In this document: positions 18,449 through 27,552 of the stretch, one piece after another | Layout of the letters: each line of letters starts with the position of its first letter | Numbering within the stretch: the first letter of the stretch is position 1 | Source: Tissierella sp. MB52-C2 | Lineage (GTDB): Bacteria > Bacillota > Clostridia > Tissierellales > Tissierellaceae | Length of the DNA: 64,000 nt | Assembly (NCBI RefSeq): GCF_030931715.1 | Contig: NZ_CP133261.1 | Coordinates: forward strand, 2,706,643 to 2,770,642 | Reading direction: 5' to 3' | The notes under the pieces: generated by a model | Database searches by the model: none | Seen by the model: only the letters and a program-made list of their open reading frames with translations | What the model was told of the DNA's origin: nothing | Position numbers and translations under genes: made by a program

Positions 18449-19115
18449 ATCCATTCCCTCCTCTACTAAATATACATGTATCATATTTATTGCAACTCAT
18501 ACAACTTCTTTTCTCCTTAGATTCCTCTATATCTATAATACCAACTATGGCTGTAACAGCTTTTCTAGGTATTAGAATACTATGGGAGGATGCAGTTAAA
18601 CCTATGGACTTCCCTGCATCTAGAGTCAATAGAAAATCATTTTGCACATGAATTGGTAAATCTCCATAACCTGGACTATATCTATATGTTAATGCTTTAT
18701 TTTCAGCTTGTAACTTATTTTCTATTTCCTTACATATCTTGTCGCAAATCTCCTCAATAGCTACCGTAGCACATGCATCTAATATGACTGCCTTAGTCAT
18801 ACTTATTTTTTCATAGTATCTGATTTTAGTATCTACATTATGACCAAGGGTAGCTGCAATCAAAATACAGTCCTGTGATTTGCTTAAATGTTTTTTTATA
18901 TCATTTCCATCTAAAATCAGTTTGCTTCCATGTAAAGATAGTTCATCATCTTTCCTATTAATGGAAAAAGTTTTATATATATATCTTTCCTTAGCCAATA
19001 CCCCTATTTCATCCATGGCATCCTCAATTAACCTATCTGTAATATTATCTATCTTTTGATTTCTATAGCCCAAATATCTTAAAACCTCTGCCTTTTTTTT
19101 AGAATTTATACTCAT
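18438..19115 (-). CDS. Stand-alone methionine synthase activation-domain protein
   Basis: This 225-residue protein matches the MetH activation fold that binds AdoMet for reductive remethylation of inactive cob(II)alamin. It shows RYSPGYGDLP, the RxxxGY AdoMet motif, and ends with a cysteine cluster (RSCMSCNKYDTC), common in the stand-alone clostridial form. Its 11-bp overlap with metH indicates coupled synthesis of the two halves of a split enzyme. Confidence 0.9.
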   Translation of the reverse strand: MSINSKKKAEVLRYLGYRNQKIDNITDRLIEDAMDEIGVLAKERYIYKTFSINRKDDELSLHGSKLILDGNDIKKHLSKSQDCILIAATLGHNVDTKIRYYEKISMTKAVILDACATVAIEEICDKICKEIENKLQAENKALTYRYSPGYGDLPIHVQNDFLLTLDAGKSIGLTASSHSILIPRKAVTAIVGIIDIEESKEKRSCMSCNKYDTCIFSRGGNGCGD

Positions 19116-19149
19116 AAGTCCTCCACCCTTTATTATTACTATAAAATTT

Positions 19150-20055
19150 TTAGTTACCAGAGATGGATGTGCTTAATGGAATTTCATTTATTGAATTTAT
19201 TATAGAACCAATGCCCTTAGTTATAATCTTAGCTATATATGGGTTGTTCATGGAATAAAGATGTATTCCCCTTACTTCTGAAGATATTAAGTCTACTATT
19301 TGCTCCTGAGCATATGCTATCCCAGCATCTCTCAATGCCTCCTTATTATGCTCATATTTATTTATGATTTTAATAAATTTTGATGGAAGTGTAGCTCCAC
19401 AAAGGGACACTATTCTTTCTATTTGTTTCTTGTTAATAACTGGCATAATACCAGCCTGTATAGGAGATTTTATTCCTTTTTGTTCCGCCTTATTTAAGAG
19501 ATTATAAAAATAATTATTATCGAAAAATAGCTGAGATATAAAGTAGTCCGCTCCTGCTTCTTCCTTCAATTTCAATATATCAATATCTATACTTTTATCT
19601 TTACTTTCTATATGTCCTTCTGGATAACAGGCTGCTACTATACCCAAATTGCTATTTCTTTTAGCATAACCGATAATATCCTGTGAATTTTTAAATTCTC
19701 CCAAAGTCTCCCCATTATCTATTATATCACCTCTTAAGGCAAGAACATTACTTACTCCCTTAGATTCTAGGTCTTTTAATATATATTGCATTTGCTCTTC
19801 ATTGGAGCTTATACAAGTTAAATGAGCTAATGCTTCAATATTATATTTATTTTTTATTAAAGATGATATTTCCGCTGTTCTGTTGTTAATAATACCTCCC
19901 CCTGCACCATATGTAACACTTATATAATCTGGCTTTAGGATACTTAATTCTTCAATTGTACTAAACACTGTATCTATAGGATATACAGGCTTAGGTGGAA
20001 AAATCTCAAAGGAATAAACCAACTTTTTTTCATCAAATAATTCTCTTATTTTCAT
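19150..20055 (-). CDS. metF: Methylenetetrahydrofolate reductase
   Basis: The 301-residue flavoprotein reduces 5,10-methylene-THF to 5-methyl-THF, the methyl donor for the neighbouring MetH. The N-terminus has YSFEIFPPK with the catalytic Glu, followed by SVTYGAGGG and LALRGD folate/FAD segments, and ISQLFFDN in the barrel. It belongs to the met operon, 34 bp upstream of the activation-domain gene. Confidence 0.95.
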   Translation of the reverse strand: MKIRELFDEKKLVYSFEIFPPKPVYPIDTVFSTIEELSILKPDYISVTYGAGGGIINNRTAEISSLIKNKYNIEALAHLTCISSNEEQMQYILKDLESKGVSNVLALRGDIIDNGETLGEFKNSQDIIGYAKRNSNLGIVAACYPEGHIESKDKSIDIDILKLKEEAGADYFISQLFFDNNYFYNLLNKAEQKGIKSPIQAGIMPVINKKQIERIVSLCGATLPSKFIKIINKYEHNKEALRDAGIAYAQEQIVDLISSEVRGIHLYSMNNPYIAKIITKGIGSIINSINEIPLSTSISGN

Positions 20056-20106
20056 TTTAATCCCCTTCCCTTTTTTGGATTGAGGGAGATAACCTCCCTT
20101 CTTATT

Positions 20107-21402
20107 TTATTCAGTAACTACAGCCTTTTTAAGAGCTTGATCTATATCGTATATAAGATCATCTACGTCTTCTATTCCTATGGATAGTCTTATTAAATCT
20201 GGGGTTGCCCCTGCGGATACTAGTTCTTCCTCACTAAGCTGAGCATGAGTAGTGCTTGCTGGATGTATAACTAAGGACTTTGCATCTGCAACATTTGCAA
20301 GATGTGAAAATATCTCCAAAGATTCAATAAATTTCTTTCCTTCTTCAATTCCACCTTTTATTCCAAAGGTAAATATTGAACCAGCTCCCTTTGGAAAATA
20401 TTTCTTAGCCAAATTGTTATATTTATTGTCCTCTAGGCTAGGATAATTTACCCAATCTACTAATGGATGATTTTTTAGAAATTCTGCAACTTTTATTGTG
20501 TTAGATACATGCCTTTCTACTCTTAAGGATAGGGTTTCAAGTCCTTGAAGAAATAAGAATGAATTAAATGGACTTAAGCATGCACCTGTATCCCTTAAAA
20601 GTTGAACTCTTGCCTTAGTTATAAATGCAGCCTCTCCTATATCCCTTGCGTATACTAGACCATGATAACTCGCATCAGGAGTATTAAACTCAGGGAATTT
20701 TTCATTATCTAACCAGTTAAACTTTCCAGAGTCTACAATTACTCCACCTATTGAAGTTCCATGGCCTCCTATAAACTTTGTTGCTGAATGTACTACTATA
20801 TCTGCTCCAAATTCTATTGGTCTTATTAAGTAAGGCGTCCCAAAGGTATTGTCTATAATTAGTGGTATATTATTCTCATGGGCAATATTTGCAACTGCTT
20901 CTATATCAATAAGATTAGTACCTGGATTTCCTATGGATTCTATAAAAACTGCCTTGGTCTTTTCATTTATTGCCTCCCTAAAGTTTTCTGGATTATCCGG
21001 ATTAACAAAGACAGTGTGAATTCCTAATTTCTTTAAGGTTGTGGAGAATAAGTTGTATGTGCCACCATATAAAGTACTAGCTGCTACAATTTCATCTCCA
21101 GTGCCAGCAATATTTAATATTGAATAGGTAATAGCTGCTGAGCCTGATGCAAGGGCAAGGGCTCCTACTCCTCCCTCTAATATAGCAATTCTCTTCTCAA
21201 ATACATCAGATGTTGGATTCATAATTCTTGTATAAATATTTCCACTTTCCTTCAATGCAAATAAATTAGCCCCATGCTCTACACTATTAAAAACATATGA
21301 TGACGTTTGATATATTGGCACTGCTCTTGAACCTGTTACACTATCTACCTCTTGACCTGCATGCACTTGTAATGTATCAAATCCTAATTCTCTTTTACTC
21401 AT
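20107..21402 (-). CDS. metY: O-acetylhomoserine (thiol)-lyase
   Basis: This PLP enzyme makes homocysteine directly from O-acetylhomoserine and sulfide. The 431 residues are the usual MetY length, longer than cystathionine enzymes. PLP-binding Lys is in [16 protein letters not shown], and the phosphate cup residues lie in GSAAITYS. It leads the intact part of the met operon, so the operon encodes homocysteine synthesis and its methylation. Expression is predicted to follow tRNA-Met charging via the upstream T-box. Confidence 0.95.
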   Translation of the reverse strand: MSKRELGFDTLQVHAGQEVDSVTGSRAVPIYQTSSYVFNSVEHGANLFALKESGNIYTRIMNPTSDVFEKRIAILEGGVGALALASGSAAITYSILNIAGTGDEIVAASTLYGGTYNLFSTTLKKLGIHTVFVNPDNPENFREAINEKTKAVFIESIGNPGTNLIDIEAVANIAHENNIPLIIDNTFGTPYLIRPIEFGADIVVHSATKFIGGHGTSIGGVIVDSGKFNWLDNEKFPEFNTPDASYHGLVYARDIGEAAFITKARVQLLRDTGACLSPFNSFLFLQGLETLSLRVERHVSNTIKVAEFLKNHPLVDWVNYPSLEDNKYNNLAKKYFPKGAGSIFTFGIKGGIEEGKKFIESLEIFSHLANVADAKSLVIHPASTTHAQLSEEELVSAGATPDLIRLSIGIEDVDDLIYDIDQALKKAVVTE

Positions 21403-21445
21403 TTTTTTGTCCCCCTTAATTTTTTATTATTTTATATGAATTTTA

Positions 21446-22018
21446 TTAACTCTTTACTTTTTCAATCTGAAAATACTCATTTGTTTTTTGAATTACAACT
21501 TTAATTAAAAGTATTATACTTACCACATTCACTAAAACTGCAAAGCCATTTGCCACATCAGTTAGTGCAAATATAAAGTTTGAACCTGATATCGCACCGA
21601 CAAAGCATAGTATTAATAGCAATATTCTATATGGAACTATGGATTTAGCTCCTAATATATAAGTTATACTAGTTTCACCATACCAGCTTCCTCCCAATAA
21701 TGTTGAGTATGCAAATAAACAAGTTGCAACGTTACAATAATTTCACCTATATATCCTAAACTTTGACTGAAGGCTCTTGTACTAAGTAAAACGCTTTCAT
21801 CTCCACTTTGCCATGCACCAGTTACTAAAATTATTAAAGCCGTAAAGGTACATACAACAAAAGTATCAATAAAAACCTCAGATATTCCAAAGAGCCCTTG
21901 CTCTACTGGATGATTAACTCTTGCCACTGAATGAGCCATAGGTGCTGTTCCACATCCTGCTTCATTGGATAATAATCCACGAGTTGCACCAAATCTTAAA
22001 GCAGTTAATTTTGAATAT
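21446..22018 (-). pseudogene. AGCS-type sodium:amino-acid symporter, N-terminally deleted and frameshifted
   Basis: Reading from the T-box terminator, the frame enters directly at GATRGLLSNEAGCGTAPMAHS, which in intact AGCS proteins (about 450 residues) lies near the middle; the first half is gone. A one-base loss near 21727 then shifts the frame: EIIVT should continue as VATCLFAYSTLLGGSWYGE but is read in another frame. The rest runs to a normal C-terminus. It still lies between leader and metY, so the transcript passes through it. Confidence 0.88.
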
Positions 22019-22290
22019 AAAAAAAGCCTCCATCACTTTGCAAAAATGCAAAGGGACGAAAGCTTCGTGTTACCACCCTAAATTTATATAAACCTCACGG
22101 CCTATACCTCATCAAGTACGCAGGATATAATCCCTAAATACTCTATCGCTGTAACGTGCGCACACGGGAATATCTAAAATAAATTCGACACTCCAACTCT
22201 AAGACCATATTCAGCTTGCTATCCTTTGCTCATTCTCACCACCCTGAGCTCTCTGTATAAGTATTCACACGCCTACTCTTCTTTTCCAAG
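22018..22290 (-). promoter_or_regulatory. T-box leader, probably tRNA-Met specific, of the met operon
   Basis: On the minus strand the leader shows AGAGTA (near 22277), CAGAGAGC, distal GGTGAGA, the T-box AGGGTGGTAACACGAAGC (22079-22062) and a terminator stem (near 22064-22026) followed by seven T. With the helix AAGA/TCTT closing the specifier loop, ATG (complement of 22206-22208) occupies the specifier position, and UGGU implies A73, as in tRNA-Met. The downstream metY-metF-metH genes agree. Confidence 0.9.
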
Positions 22291-22323
22291 TTTTTATTTT
22301 GTTTTCTTAATTGAATTTCTATG

Positions 22324-22352
22324 AGTATATCAACTATAATTTTACTTGTCAA
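22324..22352 (-). promoter_or_regulatory. Consensus promoter of the met T-box operon
   Basis: On the minus strand TTGACA (22352-22347) and TATACT (22329-22324) are exactly 17 bases apart. An inverted repeat CAAGTATAATT/AATTATACTTG (22350-22360, 22378-22388) overlaps the -35 box and could bind a regulator. Confidence 0.85.
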
Positions 22353-22504
22353 GTATAATTATAAGAATTATTTTTAAAATTATACTTGAATATTATAATT
22401 TTATTATTATGATATATTTTTTAGAACACCTTCATTATCGCTTATATGGTTTATAATTTATATACCCCTATAGAGTATTAGATGTTGATATGAGGAAGAT
22501 ATAT

Positions 22505-22727
22505 ATGAAAGTTAATTATCTTAAAACCAACCGTTTCTTTACTCCTATTAGAAAGCATGATAGGATCATTACATTATTAGTGGCTGTAGGAGGCCTCTGG
22601 AGGCCAGAACTTGGTATCAATTTTGTCCCATAGGAACTTTGCAAAAACTTTCTTATAAGCTAGGTAAGCCTTTAGGTATTACAAAAAAGACATAGAAAAA
22701 GAGTCTCAGCAAAGTAAGGAGATATAA
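22505..22727 (+). pseudogene. Deleted copy of the membrane 4Fe-4S protein gene
   Basis: Upstream region, ribosome site and first 40 codons closely match the intact gene at 28870-29616, but two internal deletions (about 340 and 180 bp) remove the membrane helices and both ferredoxin motifs, and the frame ends early at a TAG. The downstream terminator is also shared. See findings for the junctions. Confidence 0.9.
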
Positions 22728-22736
22728 TATTAAACC

Positions 22737-22960
22737 AAAAAGTCTTGGTTCCCCTGTCTCCAAAGGTTCCAAGACTTATGTCTACTACTCCAGCCGTAGG
22801 TTGCGGACTTCTAGCTCCCTTTGGTCGCTACAAGCCTCGCCAACCCTGACAGGGGTAGTACCTTCAGTTCAACTTCGCTAAAGCTTGTTTCACTGGGTAC
22901 TACTCCCACTCGGCAAGTTCAGCGGCATTTCTAAACATTTATGTTTAGTTTTCGTGCTTT
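22737..22960 (-). ncRNA. GC-rich structured RNA, possibly the raiA motif
   Basis: This stretch is clearly richer in G+C than its surroundings and has no credible protein. Read on the minus strand it folds into nested helices: GTAGTACC with GGTACTAC (8 bp, extended by GGG/CCC), enclosing CAGT/ACTG, CAA/TTG and CTT/AAG; then TGTC/GACA enclosing GGTTG/CAACC and a hairpin of TAGC/GCTA with CTT/AAG. It ends with the terminator AAGTCTTGG...CCAAGACTTTTT (22776-22737). Small antisense frames here are therefore spurious. Clostridia carry a widespread RNA of similar size called raiA; I cannot confirm identity without a covariance search. Confidence 0.65.
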
Positions 22961-23119
22961 TTATGCCGATTTTTTATTTCAATTACACATATTATTTTGA
23001 CTTACTGATTTTTGGTTGTCAACATCACTCCGCAGAACAAACATCCTCAAATTTCAGCTTAGATAATCTCACTAATCGAAGTATATAGTATTTTCCACTA
23101 TATTTTACGACTGCTTATA

Positions 23120-24208
23120 CTATACAACTGATAATTCCGTGTCAATCCAAGTTTCGATAGCATTTCTTATATCAATGATTGAGTCATCCAAGGAGATACG
23201 AAACCCTCGGCAACCTCCATCACAACAATCGCTTATACCTCTTTTTTTTCCGCACCCATATCCCTTTTCAATCATTTCTTGTATAAATGAAGGAAGCTTT
23301 TCGATGGTATCAGCGTATTTATGCGTGTTTTTCGCTTTGACATTTATTTGATAACCATTATTAAGTGATGCATTAATTGCCCATATCTCATTTCTTTTAT
23401 AGGAATATTTAATCTTTATCCATAAATCTTTTATTTCCACATCGCATTTAAGCCCTTTATCCAAATAACGTTGATGTAGCTGCAATATAAAATCTTGCAC
23501 ATTGGCAGACAAAGTTTTCATAGTATCTTTTAATATAGAAATAACATCGTCGGTTTTATTATTTTTCAATACTCTATAATCACATCGTAATAAAATATCG
23601 GAGAAGCGGCAATAACTGATTGTATTGGACTTATTGACCTTCGATTTGTTGGGGTTTCTACCAAATTCTATCTCTGCTATTGCCATTACCTTCAAGCCCG
23701 TCAACATAGCAGGATTATCAGGATACGAAATTTTTATTCTTTCAGCTTTTAATAAATCCGGTTTTTTATCATTTAAGTTTATACCGTCAATCAATATGCC
23801 GCAATCAGTCAAGAATCGCAAGCATTCAATGCTTTTTGAAACGGGGATTTTCGTATTGATTATATTGTTTCCGACGGTAAGAGATTGAGCGCTTTCTGTT
23901 AGTACACCATGAAAACCTATATTCAATAATAAGCATTTCACATTGTGCAGGAATGGAAAATATACCGAAATAGTAACGCGGTCATCAAATACGTGAGCAT
24001 TCTTTTTATGATGGTCATACGAATCACCTTCAACAATCAAAACATCGCAAAGCTGATACAAAAAGTTTCTGAACGCAAGAACTCCTTCTCGAATGTTTTC
24101 CTCGTTTGAAATATTTTCAAACATTGGCTTAATTGCATATGTTTCAGATATTTCTGGCGTAATAACATTTTTTAAGTGCTTTGCCATATCTTTGAGTGTC
24201 TTTCGCAT
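23120..24208 (-). CDS. Uncharacterised protein with cysteine-rich C-terminus
   Basis: I do not recognise a family. The 362-residue protein is soluble, with mixed alpha/beta character and a terminal cluster GYGCGKKRGISDCCDGGCRG (five cysteines) that could bind metal or form disulfides. Its ATG follows the stop of the PPOX gene directly, with GAAGTGA upstream, so the two are translationally linked in a MerR-PPOX operon. Base composition (more G and C at third positions) differs from the chromosomal genes to the left, which suggests transfer. Confidence 0.7.
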   Translation of the reverse strand: MRKTLKDMAKHLKNVITPEISETYAIKPMFENISNEENIREGVLAFRNFLYQLCDVLIVEGDSYDHHKKNAHVFDDRVTISVYFPFLHNVKCLLLNIGFHGVLTESAQSLTVGNNIINTKIPVSKSIECLRFLTDCGILIDGINLNDKKPDLLKAERIKISYPDNPAMLTGLKVMAIAEIEFGRNPNKSKVNKSNTISYCRFSDILLRCDYRVLKNNKTDDVISILKDTMKTLSANVQDFILQLHQRYLDKGLKCDVEIKDLWIKIKYSYKRNEIWAINASLNNGYQINVKAKNTHKYADTIEKLPSFIQEMIEKGYGCGKKRGISDCCDGGCRGFRISLDDSIIDIRNAIETWIDTELSVV

Positions 24209-24685
24209 TTATTTCACTTCTTTCTTCGCAAAGTCAACTTTATACTGCCATTCACCGTATTTTTTGTCGTTATCAGTTATCGTTCCTTCCGTAAGGGTGA
24301 TACGCAGAACTATTGAATCAGGGTTGTCTTCATCGCCATGCGCATCGAACCATCTGAAATTTTTTTTCATCTTCGCTCGTATTTCCGCGTTCCTCTCGTC
24401 CTTTACCCAACCTAGATTTTCAACCGTTCCTTGAGCAACAAACAAGTCTAACCCACAAATGGAAATCTCGTTGTTTTTCTCAATTTCCAGCATTTTATTT
24501 TTATTTGCGTCTGTAGAAACATAAAATACGCCGTCTTCATAATAAGCATCAACCATACGGACAGCAGGGCGGGGATTGCCGACAGCATTCGGGGACAATG
24601 CAATAGTTGCAAGGGCAATAATGTTATCCTTACCGTTTCCGCAGTATTCTTCCATAAGCTTCATCGCATTTTCATACTTGTTCAT
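24209..24685 (-). CDS. Pyridoxamine 5'-phosphate oxidase-family (PPOX) flavin protein
   Basis: The 158-residue split-barrel protein has the family opening ALATIALSPNAVGNPRPAVRM and the FYVSTDANKNKMLEIEKN segment that contacts FMN or F420 in this class. Such small proteins are flavin- or heme-dependent oxidoreductases and are not true PdxH. GGAGGAATT precedes the ATG. It is the middle gene of an operon with the MerR regulator upstream and an unknown gene downstream. Confidence 0.82.
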   Translation of the reverse strand: MNKYENAMKLMEEYCGNGKDNIIALATIALSPNAVGNPRPAVRMVDAYYEDGVFYVSTDANKNKMLEIEKNNEISICGLDLFVAQGTVENLGWVKDERNAEIRAKMKKNFRWFDAHGDEDNPDSIVLRITLTEGTITDNDKKYGEWQYKVDFAKKEVK

Positions 24686-24781
24686 AATAATTCCTCCATT
24701 TATTTTTTATTTCCCTATGGGTTCTGTCATACTTTGTATTTCGCAATTACCTAAATAATACATGGGAAATTCCTTGTATTT

Positions 24782-25762
24782 TTATATTCCTTCTTTTAGC
24801 TTGATTGGAAAATATCTTTGCATTTGTTTATAGCTAAGTCCCTTTTCTATGTCTTTATAGGCAATATCTCTTCCATCTTCATATAAATAAGGCATATTGA
24901 ACATAACATTGCGACCTTTGTCAAGCTCAAAATTTGTGCTTTCAATCCATCGGCGAACTTTATCTTCCACTTTATGTATGCTCTCGTTATCTTCGTCAAT
25001 ACTAACTGCCATAGCGTATAAACCTCCCGGAAAATTGAACAATTTAAAAGGGCTTACATCCGCATTAGTAACACCATCTTTAACGGCACATATCCATTCA
25101 GCTTTGTCATTTTTAGATAGCAAAAAATCAAAACAATCGAAAATCACAATCTTATACAAATGACAATACCGCCACAATTGGTACATATATCCGCCTTCTT
25201 TGAACATTTCTCCCCAGGGTTGGTCGCCGCACGTTACCGCTTTGAATCCCGGTATCCTGACGACCATTATATCAGGAATTTTTTTATCCAATTTTTCCGT
25301 TATTTCAATCAAGCGGTTTATATTGGAAGGCTTGCCGATATAGTCAATGCTTATCAATTGTGTTTCAATCTTTTTAGCCTTGTTATACAGCAGTTTTATA
25401 TCGGATTTGTCTGCAAAGTTCACTTGTTCGATTTCCCGTATAAAATCCATCACGATTTCTTTCAACTCATGCAAAAGCGCAACCTCGTCGTCTATGTTCT
25501 GTACTTTTTTCCCCAACACTTCTAAAACTATATCGGAACCGGAAGTGTTAAAAACACGTTGAATGTCTTTTATACTGATATTCAGCTTGCGTAATATGAG
25601 TATTTGTTCAAGTCGCCTAACGGCACTTTCGTCGTACATTCTATATGCGTAGTCATCACTTCGGGTACTGGACAGCAATCCCATTTCCTCATAATAGCGC
25701 AGTGTACGGGCTGTAATGTCATATCTACTTGACACGTCTTTGATTTTGATTAGGTTGTTCAT
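24782..25762 (-). CDS. MerR-family regulator with effector-binding domain
   Basis: The N-terminal 75 residues form a MerR winged helix (IKIKDVSSRYDITARTLRYY, then YDESAVRRLEQI). A dimerisation coiled coil follows, and residues from about 150 onward resemble GyrI/SOUL-like effector domains. It heads a three-gene operon and is probably autoregulated: its promoter has the 19-base spacer and dyad expected for MerR control. Confidence 0.87.
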   Translation of the reverse strand: MNNLIKIKDVSSRYDITARTLRYYEEMGLLSSTRSDDYAYRMYDESAVRRLEQILILRKLNISIKDIQRVFNTSGSDIVLEVLGKKVQNIDDEVALLHELKEIVMDFIREIEQVNFADKSDIKLLYNKAKKIETQLISIDYIGKPSNINRLIEITEKLDKKIPDIMVVRIPGFKAVTCGDQPWGEMFKEGGYMYQLWRYCHLYKIVIFDCFDFLLSKNDKAEWICAVKDGVTNADVSPFKLFNFPGGLYAMAVSIDEDNESIHKVEDKVRRWIESTNFELDKGRNVMFNMPYLYEDGRDIAYKDIEKGLSYKQMQRYFPIKLKEGI

Positions 25763-25801
25763 TTGTTTCGACCTCTTTTCTAAATTATCAGGGATAAACT
25801 T

Positions 25802-25832
25802 AGTATAAAGGATTCCCCAAAGGAAGAGTCAA
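25802..25832 (-). promoter_or_regulatory. MerR-type promoter with 19-bp spacer
   Basis: On the minus strand TTGACT and TATACT are separated by 19 bases, and the spacer contains the imperfect dyad CTTCC-TTTG-GGGAATCC. Long-spacer promoters with such dyads are the hallmark of MerR activation by DNA distortion. Confidence 0.7.
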
Positions 25833-26006
25833 GAGGGTAATCCTATTTTTCTGTAGAAAATATAAACTTTCTCTCTTATTGAGAAACGGCATAACACCAT
25901 ACATAACATTTTTTATCTGCTACAACGCAAATTTACTAACATTTTATGAAAATTATACTCGAAAAAAATTAAATAGACAATATCAATTTACCCCACAAAT
26001 AAAAAC

Positions 26007-26068
26007 AACCCCTAGAAAACTATTATTTATCAGTTTTCTAGGGGTTTTGGATACTACTCCCACTCAAT
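26007..26068. other. Attachment-like site 1: terminator plus guaA 3'-end mimic
   Basis: A perfect 14-bp stem (AACCCCTAGAAAAC with its complement at 26033-26046) is followed by a core that on the minus strand reads AAA ATT GAG TGG GAG TAG (KIEWE-stop), matching the conserved end of GMP synthase. GTGCA repeats lie to the right (26160-26176). Confidence 0.6.
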
Positions 26069-26287
26069 TTTCGAGATGGATGGTATAGCGCAATATCATT
26101 GATAATAAGGCATTTCAATGATCTATAAATTACTTAAAAAATAACAAAACAAGAAGTAAAGTGCACAAAAAGTGCAATTAGATATTCTTCTCATCTTAAA
26201 ACTTCTATACCATCTCTATCCTAAGTATTTCTGATATTTATTTTTTATTGTAAGAAAAAGCCTTTGAATTTTTTGCCATTGAATTAT

Positions 26288-26827
26288 CTATAATCCCAGT
26301 CTAGCACCTACTTCTGCTCTCTCAATATCTTCTCTCTCTGGATCCCAGCTTTCACCGGTTTGTCCGTCCCATATTTCTCCTGTTTCTACAAACCCAACTG
26401 ATGCATATAGGCCTCTAGCTGCTTCGTTAGTCTTCCAATAAGATAAATAAATAGCATCAGCTTTTCCTTGGGGAAATGAACGTAAAAATTCGATAACTTT
26501 TTGCATAGCCTGTTTGCCAAACCCTTTACCTTGATATTTATGGTCTATCATAAAATGGTTTATTCCATAGGTAGCTTTGTCGCCAAATTCCTCAAATAAA
26601 AAGGTAGTTTCCGATAACTCAAAAAATCCCATATCCACTAACCCTACAACTTTATCATGATGATATATGGCAAAGGCCAGAGGAGGTTTCTCATTGTTGG
26701 TTACTTTAACATAGGCCCAAGCTAGTCTATAAATATTAGAATCCACATAACCGTCTTGCCCACTTGCTACTTTAAGCTCCAATACTTCCCTTAAATTATC
26801 CTGAGTAATTTTACGAAGTTCAATCAT
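26288..26827 (-). CDS. GNAT-family N-acetyltransferase
   Basis: The protein (179 residues from ATG 26827, which has GAGGGG seven bases upstream) has the GNAT acetyl-CoA motif HKYQGKGFGKQAMQKVIEF and the beta-bulge segment VVGLVDMGFFEL. It resembles BltD/spermidine-type acetyltransferases, beginning MIELRKITQDNLREVLELKV. An upstream in-frame ATG at 26914 lacks a ribosome site. It is cargo of the short element between attachment-like sites 1 and 2. Confidence 0.85.
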   Translation of the reverse strand: MIELRKITQDNLREVLELKVASGQDGYVDSNIYRLAWAYVKVTNNEKPPLAFAIYHHDKVVGLVDMGFFELSETTFLFEEFGDKATYGINHFMIDHKYQGKGFGKQAMQKVIEFLRSFPQGKADAIYLSYWKTNEAARGLYASVGFVETGEIWDGQTGESWDPEREDIERAEVGARLGL

Positions 26828-26935
26828 GATTGTTCCCCTCATCTCTTTATTTTTTCTACTGCATGACACGAGTATACCATATATTTCCACGATTAAGTAT
26901 ATTAACGAGCTCAAAAGTTAAAAATCAGGGTTTTT

Positions 26936-27023
26936 GAGAAGAAAATGACATGTTGGTGCGGGGATGGGCAGTGCCGGCAGGCAATAGCCCACGCCACCAC
27001 CATAAAGTGCTTATTTTCTTCTT
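26936..27023. repeat. Long imperfect hairpin with GC-rich core
   Basis: Outer arms AGAAGAAAAT and ATTTTCTTCT enclose a GC-rich inner stem, in which TGGTG and GGGC pair with GCCC and CACCA, capped by GCCGGCAGGC. In this AT-rich region it stands out. It may be a small RNA, REP-like element or transposon end. Confidence 0.6.
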
Positions 27024-27090
27024 ACTAGACTTGATATATAAAGCAACATCTCGAGAAAATTAAGTTAACAAAAATCGCTTCAAAGTTTGA

Positions 27091-27432
27091 TATTACAATG
27101 ATTTAAATGCGGTGTTTAAAGCAAAAGAAGGTGAGTTATTATCATATAATACTAAAATAACAGACACACCTACGACCAAAGAAATATGGATTTATGATGA
27201 ACCGATATTCAGATGAATAAATAATGATAAAGAAAATATTTCGGAGCATTTAACTGAACAAAAATCAATTGATATCTTGTTAGCAAATAAGCAATATGAC
27301 AGTTTAAAGAGAAAGCAAAAGCATTATGAAGAAATGCGCTGGGATGTCACTAATAAATTAAATAACAACATCAAATTTAATCCACCAACCGAAAATTTAG
27401 ACTTCTCACCAAAGAACAATATTCACTGCTAA
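27091..27432 (+). pseudogene. Broken unknown gene in element between sites 1 and 2
   Basis: A 114-codon frame is interrupted by TGA after EPIFR and resumes INNDKENISEHLTEQKSID, continuing to a TAA. It has no start codon or ribosome site at its head. I cannot assign a family; the composition is ordinary soluble protein. It is likely the residue of element cargo. Confidence 0.4.
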
Positions 27433-27496
27433 CTTTTAGTTTTGAGGTGCAAAAAATTAATTTAGTGCAATGAAAGTGCAATCCAAAAATAAAAAA

Positions 27497-27552
27497 AGCT
27501 CAAAACCCTTGGTATTAAAGGGTTTAAAGCTCTCATCCGATTACTCCCACTC
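27497..27552. other. Attachment-like site 2: terminator plus guaA 3'-end mimic
   Basis: AGCTCAAAACCCTT pairs with AAGGGTTTAAAGCT. After it the core reads, on the minus strand, GAG TGG GAG TAA (EWE-stop). Two GTGCAAT copies (27472-27485) lie just left. Confidence 0.5.

Noticed and set aside
22900-22911. A fifth EWE-stop-like attachment core (ACTCCCACTC)
   Set aside because: These bases form one arm of the main helix of the structured RNA, which explains them better than an attachment site.
22885-23088. Plus-strand 67-codon frame
   Set aside because: It lies antisense to the structured RNA and its upstream region, has no ribosome site and shows no protein-like family.
25879-26088. Plus-strand frame ending in the site-1 core, considered as an integrase tail
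   Set aside because: It has no tyrosine recombinase motif and consists of terminator and attachment sequence.
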